From assembly GCF_031191205.1 (NCBI RefSeq), contig NZ_CP133470.1, forward strand, positions 317,501 to 381,500: a DNA stretch of 64,000 bases. Reading direction: 5' to 3'. Under the pieces are notes generated by a model that saw only the letters and a program-made list of their open reading frames with translations, searched no databases and had not been told where the DNA came from. Source of the DNA: Haemophilus parainfluenzae ATCC 33392 (lineage in GTDB: Bacteria; Pseudomonadota; Gammaproteobacteria; Enterobacterales; Pasteurellaceae). The position numbers and the translations under genes were made by a program. Of the stretch, positions 50,961 to 63,253 are shown piece after piece. How positions within the stretch are numbered: position 1 is the first letter of the stretch; each line of letters opens with the position of its first letter.

Positions 50961-51563
50961 CTAGTCTTCTATGCCTAGCGCTTTCTTCACAGGTGAAAAA
51001 CTTCGACGATACTCCGGTAAAGGACCAAGCTCAGCTAGTTTTTCTAAATGTAATTTGGTGGGATAACCTTTATGTTGAGCAAAGGCATATTCAGGATGAT
51101 TTTTATCTAATTCTTCCATTTCCTGATCCCGTGCGACTTTTGCCAAAATAGAGGCCGCGCTGATTTCCGCCACAAGTGAATCCCCTTTCACTACCGCTTG
51201 AGCTGGGAAACCAAGGTTAGGCGGAATACGATTGCCATCCACCAATACAAAGTGCGGTTGAATTTTTAAGGCTTTTACGGCTCGCTCCATGGCTAACATC
51301 GAGGCATGAAGAATATTCAATTCATCAATCTCAGCAGGCTCTGCCCGGCCCATTGCCCAAGCTAAGGCTTTCTCTTTAATTTCTGCTGCGAGTGCAAGAC
51401 GTTTTTTCTCACTGAGTTTTTTAGAATCCGCCAAACCAGCAATCGGCTTATTCGGATCTAAGATCACCGCAGCCGTGACAACTGCCCCCACTAAAGGGCC
51501 CCGTCCAACTTCATCCACCCCAGCAACTAATTGATAACCTTCAGGATAAACAAAATCAATCAT
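50961..51563 (-). CDS. rnhB: Ribonuclease HII
   Basis: Removes RNA from RNA-DNA hybrids and misincorporated ribonucleotides. 200 aa from the ATG at 51563 (the frame extends upstream to 51617 inside lpxB). Core motif [16 protein letters not shown] carries the DEDD-type acidic residues. It overlaps lpxB by 8 nt; dnaE does not follow, unlike in E. coli. Confidence 0.92.
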   Translation of the reverse strand: MIDFVYPEGYQLVAGVDEVGRGPLVGAVVTAAVILDPNKPIAGLADSKKLSEKKRLALAAEIKEKALAWAMGRAEPAEIDELNILHASMLAMERAVKALKIQPHFVLVDGNRIPPNLGFPAQAVVKGDSLVAEISAASILAKVARDQEMEELDKNHPEYAFAQHKGYPTKLHLEKLAELGPLPEYRRSFSPVKKALGIED

Positions 51564-52725
51564 GTCTTTGCTCCAATAAATCAACCACAGCTTGTGCGGC
51601 TTGGCTATCCGCATCACATTGAATCAATTTATGCAATTCAGTAAAACGTTGAATTAAAACACTGCGAGATTTGACCGCACTTTCGTCATCACCCAAATAC
51701 TGAGAAAGTTGTTCTGCTAATTTTTGCGGTTCGCAATCTTCTTGAATCATTTCTGGCACAAGCATTTCATCCGCTAACAAATTGGGCAATGAAATATATT
51801 TTGTTTTGACCAATCGTTTTGCCAAAAAATGCGTGAAAGGTTTCATTCGATACCCTACCACCATTGGCGATTTACACAACATCGCTTCAAGTGCAGCGGT
51901 ACCTGAAGCTAGTAAAGTTGCTTCGGCAGCAATCATCACTTGGCGTGCTTTACCATCAATTAAATGCATATCGAGATCAGGGGCAATCTGAGCCTTTATT
52001 TCCTCAAATTGTTGGCAACGTTTTTCATTCACCAAAGGGACTAAAAACTGCAAGTCTGGATATTTTTCTTTTAATAACAAAGCAGTTTTTAGAAATGGTT
52101 CAGTAAGGAAGCTCACTTCACTACCTCTACTCCCTACTAAAATAGCAAGATAACGTCCTTTTTCATCAATATCTAAGGTCTGGCAAGCTTCTGTACGATT
52201 TGGTTTTAATGGAATCGCATCTGCCATGGTATGGCCAATAAAACGGCAAGGCACATTAAAACGATCATAAAAGGCTTTTTCAAAAGGAAGAAAAGCCAAT
52301 ACTTGATGGGTCGCTTTGGCAATTTTGTAGATACGATTTTGACGCCAAGCCCATACAGATGGGCTCACGTAATGAATGGTTTTAATCCCTTTTTCTTTTA
52401 ATTTAAGTTCAACGGTAAGATTAAAATCCGGTGCATCAATACCGATAAATATATCCGGTTTAATAGCAGAAAGTTGTTCGATAACACTACGACGAATTTT
52501 AAGCAATCGAGGTAAATGTTTAAGTACTTCTACTAGGCCCATGACAGAGAGCTCTTCCATATCAAAAAAGCTTTCAAAACCTTGAGCAATCATTCTCTCT
52601 CCGCCAACCCCTACAAACTTAGCTTGCGGATAGTGGCATTTAAGCGCTTGAATGAGACCTGCACCAAGAATATCACCAGACACTTCACCGGCAACAATCG
52701 CAATAGTTGGATTTTCTTTAATCAT
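51556..52725 (-). CDS. lpxB: Lipid-A-disaccharide synthase
   Basis: Condenses UDP-diacylglucosamine with lipid X. 389 aa from the ATG at 52725 ([20 protein letters not shown]). The frame extends upstream to 52761, but AGGA before 52725 is the better SD. GT-B family glycosyltransferase. It starts about 20 nt after a USS terminator-like hairpin and overlaps rnhB by 8 nt. Confidence 0.95.
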   Translation of the reverse strand: MIKENPTIAIVAGEVSGDILGAGLIQALKCHYPQAKFVGVGGERMIAQGFESFFDMEELSVMGLVEVLKHLPRLLKIRRSVIEQLSAIKPDIFIGIDAPDFNLTVELKLKEKGIKTIHYVSPSVWAWRQNRIYKIAKATHQVLAFLPFEKAFYDRFNVPCRFIGHTMADAIPLKPNRTEACQTLDIDEKGRYLAILVGSRGSEVSFLTEPFLKTALLLKEKYPDLQFLVPLVNEKRCQQFEEIKAQIAPDLDMHLIDGKARQVMIAAEATLLASGTAALEAMLCKSPMVVGYRMKPFTHFLAKRLVKTKYISLPNLLADEMLVPEMIQEDCEPQKLAEQLSQYLGDDESAVKSRSVLIQRFTELHKLIQCDADSQAAQAVVDLLEQRHD

Positions 52726-52744
52726 TAAATTTATCCTAAAAAAC

Positions 52745-52775
52745 GACCGCACTTTGAACAAATCATAGTGCGGTC
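52745..52775 (-). terminator. USS-pair terminator-like hairpin between lpxA and lpxB
   Basis: GACCGCACT (52745-52753) pairs with AGTGCGGTC (52767-52775), then GTTTTTT on the minus strand, only about 20 nt before the lpxB ATG. It would dampen lpxB and rnhB transcription from lpxA. Confidence 0.8.
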
Positions 52776-52820
52776 TCTCTGTTATTCATCATTTTCTCTT
52801 AATGAGAAAAGAAACGTTAA

Positions 52821-53609
52821 TTAACGAATAATGCCACGGGTAGAACGTTTGAAGAACTCCACAAAGAAACTAATTGCAGATTCAGTTTGTGCAATTTGTT
52901 CAATTTCCGGCAATACTTCTTCAAGGGTTTTACCGCTACGGTAAATCATTTTATAAACATTACGGATAGCATGCATGGTTGGTTTATCAAAACCACGACG
53001 TTTTAATCCTTCAAGGTTTACACCGAAAGGCTGCGCATGGTTACCTTGAGCCATCACATAAGGCGGCACATCTTGGCTAACCATAGAACCACCACCTAGC
53101 ATTACGTGCGCACCGACGATCACAAATTGGTGAATCGCAGACATACCACCTACAATAACAAAATCATCTAATTCAACGTGACCTGCAAGGGTTGCATTGT
53201 TTGCCAAAATACAGTTATTTTTGATTTGGCAATCGTGGGCAATGTGGACATTGATCATCAATAAGTTGTTGTTACCAATACGTGTTACACCACCACCTTG
53301 GATAGTGCCGCGATGAATCGTCACATGTTCACGAATAAGGTTACCATTACCAATAATGGTTTTTGTTGCTTCGCCCTTATATTTTAAATCTTGGTTGACT
53401 TCACCAATACTGGCGAATTGATAAATCTGGTTATCTTCACCAATCACGGTGTCGCCTTTCACGACAATGTGAGAATTTAAAACGGTACGCGCTTTAATCT
53501 CAACGCTCCCTTCAATAATACAGAAAGGACCGATAACAACGTCTTCGCCAATAACTGCGCCATCAGCAACAAGCGCGGTCGGGTGAATTTTTGCACTTGG
53601 GTGGATCAT
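52821..53609 (-). CDS. lpxA: Acyl-ACP--UDP-GlcNAc O-acyltransferase
   Basis: First step of lipid A synthesis. 262-aa left-handed beta-helix protein with hexapeptide repeats ([20 protein letters not shown]) and the [15 protein letters not shown] stretch holding the catalytic His. fabZ precedes by 23 nt. Confidence 0.96.
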   Translation of the reverse strand: MIHPSAKIHPTALVADGAVIGEDVVIGPFCIIEGSVEIKARTVLNSHIVVKGDTVIGEDNQIYQFASIGEVNQDLKYKGEATKTIIGNGNLIREHVTIHRGTIQGGGVTRIGNNNLLMINVHIAHDCQIKNNCILANNATLAGHVELDDFVIVGGMSAIHQFVIVGAHVMLGGGSMVSQDVPPYVMAQGNHAQPFGVNLEGLKRRGFDKPTMHAIRNVYKMIYRSGKTLEEVLPEIEQIAQTESAISFFVEFFKRSTRGIIR

Positions 53610-53632
53610 ACTTACCCCTTAATTTTCTTTAA

Positions 53633-54082
53633 TTATCGACGAGCACACATTAATTTGGCTTCACAAGCTACTTCACCGTTTACAGTTGCAATACCCGTGA
53701 ATGCTGTAATACCACGACGTTCTTTAATCACTTGAACGTTCAATTCCATTTGATCTCCAGGTAATACTGGGCGTTTGAAACGCGCTTCATCAATACCTGC
53801 GAAATAGAATAATTCGCCACCTTTTAATTCATGAGTTTTAAATGCAAGGATCCCCATTGATTGTGCCAAAGCTTCAAGAATTAACACGCCCGGTAAAATT
53901 GGCTCTCCAGGGAAATGACCGGTAAAACAAGGTTCGTTTACACTGATATTTTTAATTGCTTTTAACCATTCGCCTTCTTTGTAGTCTAACACGCGATCCA
54001 CTAATAAAAATGGATAACGATGTGGCAATAAGGTCATAATTTCTTTTGCTTCAATTACTTTACTTGCTTGATTCTCTGACAC
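53633..54082 (-). CDS. fabZ: 3-hydroxyacyl-[ACP] dehydratase FabZ
   Basis: Dehydrates 3-hydroxyacyl-ACP, competing with LpxA/LpxD for the same substrate. 149 aa from a GTG at 54082 ([16 protein letters not shown]), preceded by AAAGG; a TTG-started frame from 54109 is less likely. Hot-dog fold with [20 protein letters not shown]: the His and the downstream Glu are catalytic. Sits between lpxD and lpxA. Confidence 0.9.
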   Translation of the reverse strand: MSENQASKVIEAKEIMTLLPHRYPFLLVDRVLDYKEGEWLKAIKNISVNEPCFTGHFPGEPILPGVLILEALAQSMGILAFKTHELKGGELFYFAGIDEARFKRPVLPGDQMELNVQVIKERRGITAFTGIATVNGEVACEAKLMCARR

Positions 54083-54147
54083 GTCTAATACCTTTAAAAT
54101 AAATAACAATAAAACGCTGGAATTATACGATATTTCTGTATAAAAAT

Positions 54148-54171
54148 AAAACGCACCCTAGGGTACGTTTT
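54148..54171 (-). terminator. Terminator between lpxD and fabZ
   Basis: AAAACGCACCC (54148-54158) pairs with GGGTACGTTTT (54161-54171) with one G-U on the minus strand, then ATTTTTAT. It lies about 7 nt after the lpxD stop and splits the envelope cluster. Confidence 0.75.
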
Positions 54172-54177
54172 AAAATC

Positions 54178-55203
54178 TTAGCCAAGTTTTTTCTCTAGGG
54201 CTTTCAATCGTTTATTCATACCATCAATTCCCAAGGTAAGTGCAGCTGTTTTTCGCCACTCTTTATTGGTTTGTAATGGGATACCCGATGAGTATACGCC
54301 AGGCTCAGTAATTGGGCGCATCACCATACCCATGCCAGTCACAGTTACTTTATCGCAGATTTCCATGTGGCCATTGATCACACTTGCTCCACCAATTAAA
54401 CAATAACGCCCCACTTTTAGACTACCCGCCATAATGACACCGCCAGCTACTGCTGTACCCGTGCCGATATGAACGTTATGCGCAATTTGACAAAGGTTAT
54501 CAATAATGACGTTATCTTCAATGACTGTCGCGTCTAAGGCTCCACGGTCAATACAGGTACAAGCACCAATTTCGACATTATTACCAATGATCACTTGACC
54601 TACTTGTGGAATTTTTATCCAGCGACCTCGATCATTTGCATAGCCAAAGCCATCACTACCAATGACAGCGCCTGATTGAATTAAGCAATTTTGTCCAATT
54701 TCTACTTCATGATAAATGCTTACGTTTGCCCAAAGCTGAGTACCCGCGCCAATTTTTGTGAATTTACCTACAAAACAACCTGCACCAATAACCACGTTAT
54801 CGCCTAATACAACACCTTCTTCAATGACGGCATTCGCACCAATTGATACATTTTCGCCAATTGAAGCTTTTTCAGAAATAACCGCACTTGGGTGGATATT
54901 TTGAGCCGCTTTCGGGGTAGTGTCCATATATTGAGCTAATAGTGCATAAGCAACATAAGGATCTTTAACGATAAGTAAATTACTTTCAGGTGAGCAAAAT
55001 TCCACATCCGCTTCTGACACGACAAGAATACCAGCTTTAGATTCAGCTAATAAAGGGCGAAATTTTGCATTAGAAATGAAGGTCAGTTGGTTAGGTTCTG
55101 CTTTTGATAGTGCGGCAATATTATTAACGACAACGTCGGCGTTACCGCGAAGGGTACCGCCGACTTTTGTTGCTAATTCCTGTAAAGAATAGGATTTTTG
55201 CAT
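54178..55203 (-). CDS. lpxD: UDP-3-O-(3-hydroxymyristoyl)glucosamine N-acyltransferase
   Basis: Third step of lipid A synthesis. 341 aa, N-terminal uridine-binding domain ([20 protein letters not shown]) and left-handed beta-helix of hexapeptide repeats, with the catalytic His in [10 protein letters not shown]. Follows skp by 12 nt. Confidence 0.96.
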   Translation of the reverse strand: MQKSYSLQELATKVGGTLRGNADVVVNNIAALSKAEPNQLTFISNAKFRPLLAESKAGILVVSEADVEFCSPESNLLIVKDPYVAYALLAQYMDTTPKAAQNIHPSAVISEKASIGENVSIGANAVIEEGVVLGDNVVIGAGCFVGKFTKIGAGTQLWANVSIYHEVEIGQNCLIQSGAVIGSDGFGYANDRGRWIKIPQVGQVIIGNNVEIGACTCIDRGALDATVIEDNVIIDNLCQIAHNVHIGTGTAVAGGVIMAGSLKVGRYCLIGGASVINGHMEICDKVTVTGMGMVMRPITEPGVYSSGIPLQTNKEWRKTAALTLGIDGMNKRLKALEKKLG

Positions 55204-55215
55204 TATGAAAACCTA

Positions 55216-55824
55216 TTATTTTTTCTCTTCAGTTTTTGCTGGCGCTGCTTTTTCAGTTGCTGGAATAGATTTTAATACTTCTTCAGTAATATCTTTACCA
55301 TCTACTGCAAATACTACAGAGTTAGCATCTAAAACATAAGTATAACCTTTTGCTTTTGCTAAGTTATTAGTTGCAACTTGAATGCTTTCTAATAATTTAC
55401 CACGCTCTTCAGTTTGACGTTTTTCGTTTAATTCTTGGAACTCTGCTACTTTTTTATCTTGCTCTTCCATTAATTTATTCAATGCCGCTTCTTCATCTGA
55501 ACCAAATTTAGTGATTTCTTCTTGGCGTTTTTGGATTTCAGCTTGACGTAAACGTGGCGCATCCTTTTGCAAAGCTGCTATTTTCTCTTCCACTTTTTTA
55601 CGAGATGCCACAATTTTAGCATCAATTTCTTTCTTACTTGCAGCAAGTTTATCTGCCATTGGCTTAAATTCTGCATCTAATTTGTTTGCTACAGCTTGGC
55701 GATCCGGATGATTCTGGAATAAATAACCCGCATTAATAAATGCGATATTTTCGTCCGCAGCTGCTAAACCTGATGCAAGAGCAAGACCTAAAGAAAGTGC
55801 GGTCATTTTTACTACATTTTTCAT
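55216..55824 (-). CDS. skp: Periplasmic chaperone Skp (OmpH family)
   Basis: Holds unfolded outer-membrane proteins on their way to BamA. The 202-aa precursor has a signal peptide (cut near LAAA), a coiled-coil arm region rich in Lys and Glu, and the trimerisation strands at both ends. A USS in the signal peptide encodes Thr-Ala-Leu. Preceded by a 103-bp gap after bamA containing a hairpin. Confidence 0.93.
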   Translation of the reverse strand: MKNVVKMTALSLGLALASGLAAADENIAFINAGYLFQNHPDRQAVANKLDAEFKPMADKLAASKKEIDAKIVASRKKVEEKIAALQKDAPRLRQAEIQKRQEEITKFGSDEEAALNKLMEEQDKKVAEFQELNEKRQTEERGKLLESIQVATNNLAKAKGYTYVLDANSVVFAVDGKDITEEVLKSIPATEKAAPAKTEEKK

Positions 55825-55858
55825 ATTTAAATTTCCTTAAATTAGTTTAGTAAATTTT

Positions 55859-55886
55859 TCTGTGTCAGCTAACATACTGACACAGA
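55859..55886 (-). promoter_or_regulatory. Perfect hairpin between bamA and skp
   Basis: TCTGTGTCAG (55859-55868) pairs with CTGACACAGA (55877-55886), 8-nt loop. On the bamA strand it is followed by AAAAATTT, not a T-run, so it is not a classic terminator. It may stabilise or process the bamA/skp mRNA, or modulate read-through. Confidence 0.6.
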
Positions 55887-55927
55887 ACGAAGATTTTGAC
55901 TTAGATTAGATGTAAAAGTTCAACTTA

Positions 55928-58315
55928 TTAGAAAGACCCACCGATACTAAATTGAAATTGTTCTACATCATCATTTTCATATTTTTTGATTGGTTTAGCA
56001 TAAGAGAAAACTAACGGTCCTATCGGAGATTGCCATTGGAAACCAATACCCGCTGAAGCTCGAATGCGGCTAGCTTTACTATAATCAGGTAAGTTAACTA
56101 AAACACTAGACGGTAACCCTTCTTTATCCGATTTCCATTTTGTGTTCCAAACACTTGCAGCATCAACAAACAGTGAAGTTCTTACATTATTCTGACTTTT
56201 ATCTGATACAAAAGGAGTTGGAACAATTAATTCTACGCTTGCGGTAGCCATTGCATTACCGCCAATCACATCAGTGTTTGGTATCCAACCTTCTTTACCG
56301 TTACGATCTTTTTGCCAATATATTGCATTAGGCCCTACTGCCCCATATGCAAAACCACGCAATGAACCAATACCACCCGCAGTATAGAGCTGATAAAACG
56401 GTACTCTTTTACCGCTTAAACCATTCGCATAAGCGGCAGTAGCTTTACCAGATAATACCCAACGATGATCTCGATCTAATGGGTAGAAACCTTGAAGATC
56501 AGCACTTAATTTATAATATTTATTATCAGATCCTGGAATGGTGACACGGCCACCTAAACTTGCTTTCACACCTTTAGTTGGGAAATAGCCACGGTTTAGG
56601 CTGTTGTAATTCCAACCAAATGAGAAATCAAAATCATTAGTTTTAACAGAATTACCAAGCAAATCCATTGATTTCATATACAAAGTACGATTATATTCAT
56701 ACGCAAAATTACTGATTTTGTTATAAGTATAGCCTACACCTATATAATATGAGTTATTTTCATTTACAGGAAAGCCTAATGTAATATTGCCACCATAAGT
56801 AGTACGTTTATAATTTGAAGCTGTATCACTTTTTGAATTATCGTAAGTTTCATAGAATACGTTTCCACCTAAACTTACGCCATCTTTTGTAAAGTATGGT
56901 TCTGTATAGCCTAAGTTTATGCTAGTACCATAGTCATTACGTGTACCACCTAGACTTACCGCCGCACCTGTTCCTAAGAAGTTATCTTGTTTCACACTTG
57001 CTTGATAGCTGATACCACTTTCTGTACCGTAACCAATACCAAAGTTAATGCTACCGGTATTACGTTCTCTTACTTTATATACGACATCGACTTCATCATT
57101 AGAACCTTGAATTGGTTCAACACGATTTTCTACGCTCTCAAAGAAACCTGTTCTATCTAAACGCACTTTACCTAACTCAACTAATTGTGAGTTATACCAA
57201 GTTCCTTCTTGCTGACGCATTTCTTGACGCAATGTACTATCTGCAGAAACAGTATTACCTTCAAAGCGAACTTGACGTACAGATAAACGACGTCCAGCAT
57301 CAACCACAAAGGTTAATGCTAATGTTTTATTCGCATCATCAAAAGTTGGTACAGCATTAACCGTTGCACTACCGTAACCACGTTCACCTAATTTATCTTT
57401 AATTAAGCTTTCAACATTTTGCACATCCGCACGGCTGAACGTATCGTTTAAGTGAAGTTCACCTAATAATGGTTGCAATTCATCAGCCATACCACCTAAG
57501 TTACCGACAATACGAGCAGAACTTAAATTGTATTTTTCACCTTCATTTACATCAATAGTAACATCTGCTTTAGTATGTTCTTCATTTAACTGAACATCTG
57601 TTTTTGTCACTCTTGCTTTTGCATAACCATTATTATGATAGTAATCTTGGATAGCTTGAATATCTTTGTCAAACTGCGTTCCATCAAACTTATTACCCCA
57701 AAGTTTCCACCAAGCATCCGGTTGAAGCTCCATTTGTTCTTGTAATTTGCTGCTAGAAATCGCTTCATTTCCATTAAAAGTCACTGAACGAAGTTTTGCG
57801 GTATCATCTTCATCAATTTGAAGCGTAATTTCTGCACGGTTATTTGGTAAAGTTGTCACGATCGGATCAACTTTCGCATTATAACGGCCTACACTCTTAT
57901 AATGTTCTCTTAAGGTTTTCGCAAACTCTTCTAATTTCGCACGATTTAACACATCACCACTTTTGAAACCATTTGCATCAAGATTTTGTTTTAATGCTTC
58001 TGTTGGAATAACGGAATTACCTTTAATATTCACTTCAGAAATGATTGGTTTCGCAATAACGCTCACAACTAATGCGTCGCCATCTTGGAAAGCTTTAACA
58101 TCATCAAACTGTCCACTTACGAATAATGAACGTACAATATTGGCTACATCTTTATCCGTTACACGCTGACCGCTACGAACAGGAAGGCTTGCGAGAATTT
58201 GCTGTTCTAAGTCTCCTTGAGCGCCGTCAACACGAATGTCTTTTGCTACAAATGGTGCCGCAAATACACTCGTTGTAGTACCGAATAACAAACTTGCGAT
58301 TAGAAGTTTTTTCAT
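55928..58315 (-). CDS. bamA: Outer-membrane assembly factor BamA
   Basis: Central subunit of the BAM complex that inserts beta-barrels in the outer membrane. The 795-aa precursor has a signal peptide ([20 protein letters not shown]), five POTRA domains (about residues 22-420) and a 16-strand barrel ending [10 protein letters not shown] with a terminal Phe. Barrel motif [13 protein letters not shown] is the conserved RGF lid region. Follows rseP by 26 nt. Confidence 0.97.
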   Translation of the reverse strand: MKKLLIASLLFGTTTSVFAAPFVAKDIRVDGAQGDLEQQILASLPVRSGQRVTDKDVANIVRSLFVSGQFDDVKAFQDGDALVVSVIAKPIISEVNIKGNSVIPTEALKQNLDANGFKSGDVLNRAKLEEFAKTLREHYKSVGRYNAKVDPIVTTLPNNRAEITLQIDEDDTAKLRSVTFNGNEAISSSKLQEQMELQPDAWWKLWGNKFDGTQFDKDIQAIQDYYHNNGYAKARVTKTDVQLNEEHTKADVTIDVNEGEKYNLSSARIVGNLGGMADELQPLLGELHLNDTFSRADVQNVESLIKDKLGERGYGSATVNAVPTFDDANKTLALTFVVDAGRRLSVRQVRFEGNTVSADSTLRQEMRQQEGTWYNSQLVELGKVRLDRTGFFESVENRVEPIQGSNDEVDVVYKVRERNTGSINFGIGYGTESGISYQASVKQDNFLGTGAAVSLGGTRNDYGTSINLGYTEPYFTKDGVSLGGNVFYETYDNSKSDTASNYKRTTYGGNITLGFPVNENNSYYIGVGYTYNKISNFAYEYNRTLYMKSMDLLGNSVKTNDFDFSFGWNYNSLNRGYFPTKGVKASLGGRVTIPGSDNKYYKLSADLQGFYPLDRDHRWVLSGKATAAYANGLSGKRVPFYQLYTAGGIGSLRGFAYGAVGPNAIYWQKDRNGKEGWIPNTDVIGGNAMATASVELIVPTPFVSDKSQNNVRTSLFVDAASVWNTKWKSDKEGLPSSVLVNLPDYSKASRIRASAGIGFQWQSPIGPLVFSYAKPIKKYENDDVEQFQFSIGGSF

Positions 58316-58341
58316 CGACTTTATCCTATAAAAAACAATAG

Positions 58342-59673
58342 TTATAAACGTAAGAAATCATTAAAAAGCACAAAAATTGTTTGAATTAACAAAATAGTGA
58401 GCCCTATACGATAACTTAAATTTTGTACCCGTTCTGAAACAGGTTTTCCTTTGATAGCTTCCGCCGCCAAAAATACGAGATGTCCACCATCTAAAACTGG
58501 CAACGGAAATAAATTCATTATGCCTAAATTAACACTGATTAACGCGAGAAAACTTAAGAAATAAATCACGCCAGCGTTAGAAGATGCACCTGCACCTTGG
58601 GCAATTGAAATTGGCCCAGCCAAACTGGAAAATGAAAGCTCTCCACTAAACAATTTCCCGATTGCCTTCACAATAAACCACGAAATTTGGCCTGTCTTTT
58701 CCACACCTTTTCTTAGGGCATCAAGAATACCATATTTTAATTCAGTTCGATACTGTTCGCCAACTTTTAAGAACGTCGGACTTAACCCTACAAACCATTT
58801 ACCGTCTCGATTCTTTTCAGGTTGCAAGGTTTTGTCAAAAATTTCTTGATTACGTTCCACCTTGATTGTAAAAGGCTGACCTTGTTGTACCAATGCAACA
58901 AAAGCTTTCCAGTCAAGTGCGGTCGAATTTTCTGCTAAAATTTTATCGCCAATCAATAAGCCTGCTTTTTCTGCTGGAGAGCTCTCCACCACTTTTGATA
59001 GTGTCATCTCCACTTTACTTGAAACGGGATTGATCCCTAATGTTTCAAATGCTGTTTCTTTATCTGGTTTAAATGTCCAATTTTGCAGATTAATGATCCG
59101 TTGATACGGTTGGTCTTCACCAAAAGGTGTTAATGTGAGTTCAACAGAATCAGAACCTAACTTATCAGTGAGCAATAAATTAATGGTTTCCCAATCGGGT
59201 ACATTCTTTCCATCAATTGCCAAAATCTGGCTATTCGGTTCAATTTGAGCCATCGCAGCGGGAGAATTTGGCGTGACATTTTCAATGACCGGTTTAACAC
59301 TCGGAATCCCAACAGAATAAATCACCCAATATGCCAAAATCGCAAAAATAAAATTAGCAAGGGGACCTGCAGCAATCACAAAAGCACGTTGAGCTACCGA
59401 TTTGCTTTCAAATGCCTGCGATTTTAACTCTACGGGAACTTCTTCATTTCGTCCATCAAGCATTTTGACATAACCGCCAAGTGGAATGGCTGAAATAGCA
59501 AATTCGGTGCCTAATTTATCTGTGCGCCGCCAAATCACTTTACCAAAGCCAATCGAAAAACGATGAATTTTAATACCGCACTTTCTTGCCGCCCAAAAGT
59601 GGCCGTATTCGTGTACGGCAACCAGCACGGCGATTGCAACAATAAATGAGCCAAGCGACCACAAAAATGACAT
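58342..59673 (-). CDS. rseP: Site-2 protease RseP
   Basis: Intramembrane zinc protease that cuts RseA, releasing sigmaE. 443 aa with HEXXH site VAVHEYGHF near residue 20, two PDZ domains, and [11 protein letters not shown] near the C-terminus (Asp ligand). Follows cdsA by 9 nt. Confidence 0.95.
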   Translation of the reverse strand: MSFLWSLGSFIVAIAVLVAVHEYGHFWAARKCGIKIHRFSIGFGKVIWRRTDKLGTEFAISAIPLGGYVKMLDGRNEEVPVELKSQAFESKSVAQRAFVIAAGPLANFIFAILAYWVIYSVGIPSVKPVIENVTPNSPAAMAQIEPNSQILAIDGKNVPDWETINLLLTDKLGSDSVELTLTPFGEDQPYQRIINLQNWTFKPDKETAFETLGINPVSSKVEMTLSKVVESSPAEKAGLLIGDKILAENSTALDWKAFVALVQQGQPFTIKVERNQEIFDKTLQPEKNRDGKWFVGLSPTFLKVGEQYRTELKYGILDALRKGVEKTGQISWFIVKAIGKLFSGELSFSSLAGPISIAQGAGASSNAGVIYFLSFLALISVNLGIMNLFPLPVLDGGHLVFLAAEAIKGKPVSERVQNLSYRIGLTILLIQTIFVLFNDFLRL

Positions 59674-59682
59674 GTTCTACCC

Positions 59683-60549
59683 TTATAACACAAAGAAATA
59701 GAAGTATGTGAAGAATGGTACTGCCGCCGTTAAGCTATCAATACGATCTAAAATACCGCCATGGCCTGGAATTAATTGACTACTGTCTTTGATGCCTGAT
59801 TCACGTTTAAACATACTTTCGGCTAAGTCACCTAATACAGAGATAGCCACAGTTGCCACTGAAAGCACAACAAAACCACTCATTGCACGGCTACCTAATA
59901 AGGTTTCACCTGAAAAATGGATAAAGACAAATGCCAATACAGCTGCGGTGATCATGCCACCAAATACGCCTTGCCATGTTTTCCCCGGTGATACTTTTGG
60001 TGCAAGTTTGTGCTTACCAAAAGCACGTCCCGCAAAATAAGCACCTGAGTCAGCAGCCCATACTAATACAAATACGTAGAGCAATAAGAACAAACCATGA
60101 TGTGGATCAGCCGTATAATTATCTAAACGTAAACGTAAGACGGCGGCAACAAAAGGAATCAACGTAGAAAACGCAAACAGGAGTTGTAAAGGAATATTTT
60201 TACCCCAAAACTTCGCCGAGCTTGGATAAGTCACCACTAACACTAATGCAAGTGCCCACCAACCGACTGAATTTAGCAATAAAAGCGGCAAGTAGTTTTC
60301 AAACACTCGACCTGCATCTAAATAATTACCTTCGTTGTAAAGCCAAAGGAAGATAAATGCACCTAAAAATGCTGCGATGCAAAGGCGTGCTAAAGGATTT
60401 TTAAAACGAGCAAATTGTGCCCACTCCCAAATACCAAGCGTCGCCACAAAGCCTAAGGCTAGGGCAAAATAAAATGGGGTAAATAAGAACAAGGCACATA
60501 ATACCAAAGCAATCAATACAATGGCTGATAATACACGTTCTTTAAGCAT
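59683..60549 (-). CDS. cdsA: Phosphatidate cytidylyltransferase
   Basis: Makes CDP-diacylglycerol for phospholipid synthesis. 288-aa membrane protein with about eight helices and the C-terminal signature KDSSQLIPGHGGILDRIDSL. Lies between uppS and rseP, the standard order. Confidence 0.95.
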   Translation of the reverse strand: MLKERVLSAIVLIALVLCALFLFTPFYFALALGFVATLGIWEWAQFARFKNPLARLCIAAFLGAFIFLWLYNEGNYLDAGRVFENYLPLLLLNSVGWWALALVLVVTYPSSAKFWGKNIPLQLLFAFSTLIPFVAAVLRLRLDNYTADPHHGLFLLLYVFVLVWAADSGAYFAGRAFGKHKLAPKVSPGKTWQGVFGGMITAAVLAFVFIHFSGETLLGSRAMSGFVVLSVATVAISVLGDLAESMFKRESGIKDSSQLIPGHGGILDRIDSLTAAVPFFTYFYFFVL

Positions 60550-60560
60550 AGGTTCTCCGC

Positions 60561-61280
60561 TTATTCTGTCCCGCCAAAACGGCGATGACGTTGTTGATAG
60601 CAGGCAATTGCCTGATTAAAATCTTTTTCACTAAAATCTGGCCAAAGCACATCTAAAAAACACAATTCCGCATATGCAATTTGCCAAAGCAAGAAATTAC
60701 TAATGCGTTGCTCACCGCTTGTGCGAATTAGTAAATCGACTGGCGGTTCATCTTGTGTCACTAAATGTTGCTGGAAAAGTGATTCATTAATATCACTCAC
60801 CGAAATCTCATTATTTTTTACTTTTTCAGCGAGTTGTTGAGTCGCTTGAACAATATCCCAACACCCACCGTAATTCGCCGCAATATTTAAAGTCAGTGCA
60901 GTATTATTTTCCGTTAAATTTTCTGCTTTTGCGATCTTCTCTTGCAATTTCTCACTAAAACGAGAAATATCACCGATGATCTTTAAACGAATATTATTTT
61001 TGTGTAATTTTTTAACTTCTAGATCAAGTGCTTGCATAAAGAGCGTCATCAATGCACTCACTTCTTGTTCCGGACGATTCCAGTTTTCACTGCTAAACGC
61101 ATATAACGTCAAAAACTTAACGCCAGTTTGTCGTGCATAACTCACTGCACGGCGCACGGCCGCCACACCATTTGTATGACCAAAAATACGCAACTTATTT
61201 TGTTGTTTCGCCCAACGACCATTGCCATCCATAATAATGGCAACATGTTCGGGAATATTATTGTTATCAAGTTCTTTCAT
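60561..61280 (-). CDS. uppS: Undecaprenyl diphosphate synthase
   Basis: Cis-prenyltransferase that makes the C55 carrier for peptidoglycan and O-antigen/LOS building blocks. 239 aa with [14 protein letters not shown] near the start (catalytic Asp), and the SSENWNRP region. Starts 40 nt after dxr, cdsA follows by 11 nt. Confidence 0.97.
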   Translation of the reverse strand: MKELDNNNIPEHVAIIMDGNGRWAKQQNKLRIFGHTNGVAAVRRAVSYARQTGVKFLTLYAFSSENWNRPEQEVSALMTLFMQALDLEVKKLHKNNIRLKIIGDISRFSEKLQEKIAKAENLTENNTALTLNIAANYGGCWDIVQATQQLAEKVKNNEISVSDINESLFQQHLVTQDEPPVDLLIRTSGEQRISNFLLWQIAYAELCFLDVLWPDFSEKDFNQAIACYQQRHRRFGGTE

Positions 61281-61320
61281 TCTAAAATATTCGAATTTTA
61301 TGACCGCACTTTTACGTATT

Positions 61321-62520
61321 CTACATCAACTTTTTAATCAGCGAATCGGCTAATTCACGGGATTGATTATCTACAGCTAATACATCATCAATGCTTGAAA
61401 TAATAGAAGATGGCATTTGTTCAACCGATGCTTGGTTAATTTTCGCAATATCCGTAAATTTAATATATCCATCTAAAAAGGCTTGTACTGCAATTTCGTT
61501 TGCTGCATTCATTGCGGTTGTCGCATACTGCCCTTCTGCAAAAGCATCAATCGCTAATTTTAAATTTGGATAACGATTAAAATCAGGTTCGATAAATGTC
61601 AATTCTTTGATTTTAAAGAAGTCTAATGGTTCCACTCCACTGACGGTACGATTTGGATAAGCCATGGTTTCCGCAATGGGCGTGCGCATATCCGGGTTAC
61701 CCATTTGAGCAATGACCGATCCATCTACGTAACGCACCATCGAATGAATAATAGATTGAGGATGAATAATCACTTCCATTTCATCGGCCGATGCATTGAA
61801 GAGCCAACGTGCCTCAATGTACTCTAAACCTTTATTCATCATTGTGGCAGAATCCACGGAAATTTTTTTGCCCATTGACCAGTTTGGATGAGCAACGGCC
61901 TGTTCTGGCGTAATATGCTCAAACTCGCTTAACGGCGTATAACGGAAAGGCCCACCAGAACCCGTTAAGACAATTTTACTGACCCCTAATTCTTTCAAAG
62001 GACAAAATCCAATCTTTTCTTGTGCCTCAGGCGGTAAGGATTGAAAAATCGCGTTATGCTCACTATCAACAGGCAATAATTTTGCTTTTGACTGCTTCAC
62101 TGCATCAATAAAAATTTGGCCACACGTCACCAAGGATTCTTTATTCGCAAGCAAGACTTTCTTACTCGCTTTTACTGCCGAAAGAGTCGGTAGTAATCCT
62201 GCTGCCCCAACAATGGCTGCCATAACTTGATCAGCATCTGGATGTGCTGCCAACTCGCAAATGGCTTTTTGTCCATCTAAGACTTCCGTTTTAATGTGGT
62301 GTGAGGATAATTTTTCTCGCAATACCTTTGCTGCATTTTCATCATCTAATGCAGCAAAGTTCGGTTGAAATTTCACGCATTGTTCAAACATTGTCTCAAC
62401 ATTTTTGCCTCCTACTAACGCAAAGGTATGGTATTTGTCGGGATTATGTTCAATAACAGAAAGGGTACTATGGCCAATAGAACCAGTTGAACCTAAAATA
62501 ACAAGATTTTGTTTTTGCAT
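61321..62520 (-). CDS. dxr: 1-deoxy-D-xylulose 5-phosphate reductoisomerase
   Basis: Second step of the MEP isoprenoid pathway, feeding uppS next door. 399 aa from the ATG at 62520 ([20 protein letters not shown]). The frame extends upstream to 62598 only through non-conserved sequence. NADPH-binding GSTGSIG and metal residues in [10 protein letters not shown]. Preceded by a USS and a frr terminator. Confidence 0.96.
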   Translation of the reverse strand: MQKQNLVILGSTGSIGHSTLSVIEHNPDKYHTFALVGGKNVETMFEQCVKFQPNFAALDDENAAKVLREKLSSHHIKTEVLDGQKAICELAAHPDADQVMAAIVGAAGLLPTLSAVKASKKVLLANKESLVTCGQIFIDAVKQSKAKLLPVDSEHNAIFQSLPPEAQEKIGFCPLKELGVSKIVLTGSGGPFRYTPLSEFEHITPEQAVAHPNWSMGKKISVDSATMMNKGLEYIEARWLFNASADEMEVIIHPQSIIHSMVRYVDGSVIAQMGNPDMRTPIAETMAYPNRTVSGVEPLDFFKIKELTFIEPDFNRYPNLKLAIDAFAEGQYATTAMNAANEIAVQAFLDGYIKFTDIAKINQASVEQMPSSIISSIDDVLAVDNQSRELADSLIKKLM

Positions 62521-62569
62521 AAAATTTCGACCGCACTTTGTGCTTTTATTTTTTATCAGAATAGAACAA

Positions 62570-62590
62570 GGGCAGACACTTGGTCTGCCC
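62570..62590 (-). terminator. frr terminator
   Basis: GGGCAGAC pairs with GTCTGCCC (62570-62590), short loop, weak T-tail on the minus strand (TTGTTCTATT). About 18 nt after the frr stop and 50 nt before dxr. Confidence 0.6.
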
Positions 62591-62608
62591 CAAAACATGG
62601 TTCGACAA

Positions 62609-63166
62609 TTAGAAATCCATTAATTCTTTTTCTTTATCTGCTAAGATCTCATCCACTTTTTTGATATAGCTATCAGTCACTTTTTGAATGATTTCTTCTG
62701 CTTTGTGTTGATCATTTTCGCTGATTTCTTTGTCTTTTAATAATGCTTTGATTTTATCATTTGCATCACGACGTACGTTACGAATCGCAACTTTACCTTG
62801 CTCACCTTCGCTTTTTACGATTTTGATTAAATCACGACGGCGTTCTTCAGTTAATGGAGGAAGAGGCACGCGAATTGTTGTACCTGCTGAAGATGGGTTT
62901 AAACCTAAATCAGACGTTAAAATTGCTTTTTCTACTGCACTGATTAAAGAACGGTCAAATACTGTTACCGCTAAAGTACGTGCATCTTCTGCAACCACGT
63001 TAGCTAATTGACGAAGTGGTGTCGCTGCACCATAGTATTCCACTTGGATTGCGTCTAATAAGCTTGGTTGTGCACGTCCTGTACGGATTTTTGCAATATG
63101 CCCACGCAACGCTTCGAGGCTTTTTTCCATGCGAGCTTCAGCATCTTGTTTGATTTCATTAATCAT
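62609..63166 (-). CDS. frr: Ribosome recycling factor
   Basis: Releases ribosomes after termination with EF-G. 185 aa, [20 protein letters not shown], triple-helix bundle plus domain II; standard length. Follows pyrH with a terminator between, as elsewhere. Confidence 0.97.
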   Translation of the reverse strand: MINEIKQDAEARMEKSLEALRGHIAKIRTGRAQPSLLDAIQVEYYGAATPLRQLANVVAEDARTLAVTVFDRSLISAVEKAILTSDLGLNPSSAGTTIRVPLPPLTEERRRDLIKIVKSEGEQGKVAIRNVRRDANDKIKALLKDKEISENDQHKAEEIIQKVTDSYIKKVDEILADKEKELMDF

Positions 63167-63253
63167 TCATCTGTCCTTTTTAATAAATAAAGATAAAACA
63201 CAGTGATTTTACTGGATTTTTAGGGAGTTTTGAATAAATTTATTCATAAAAAA

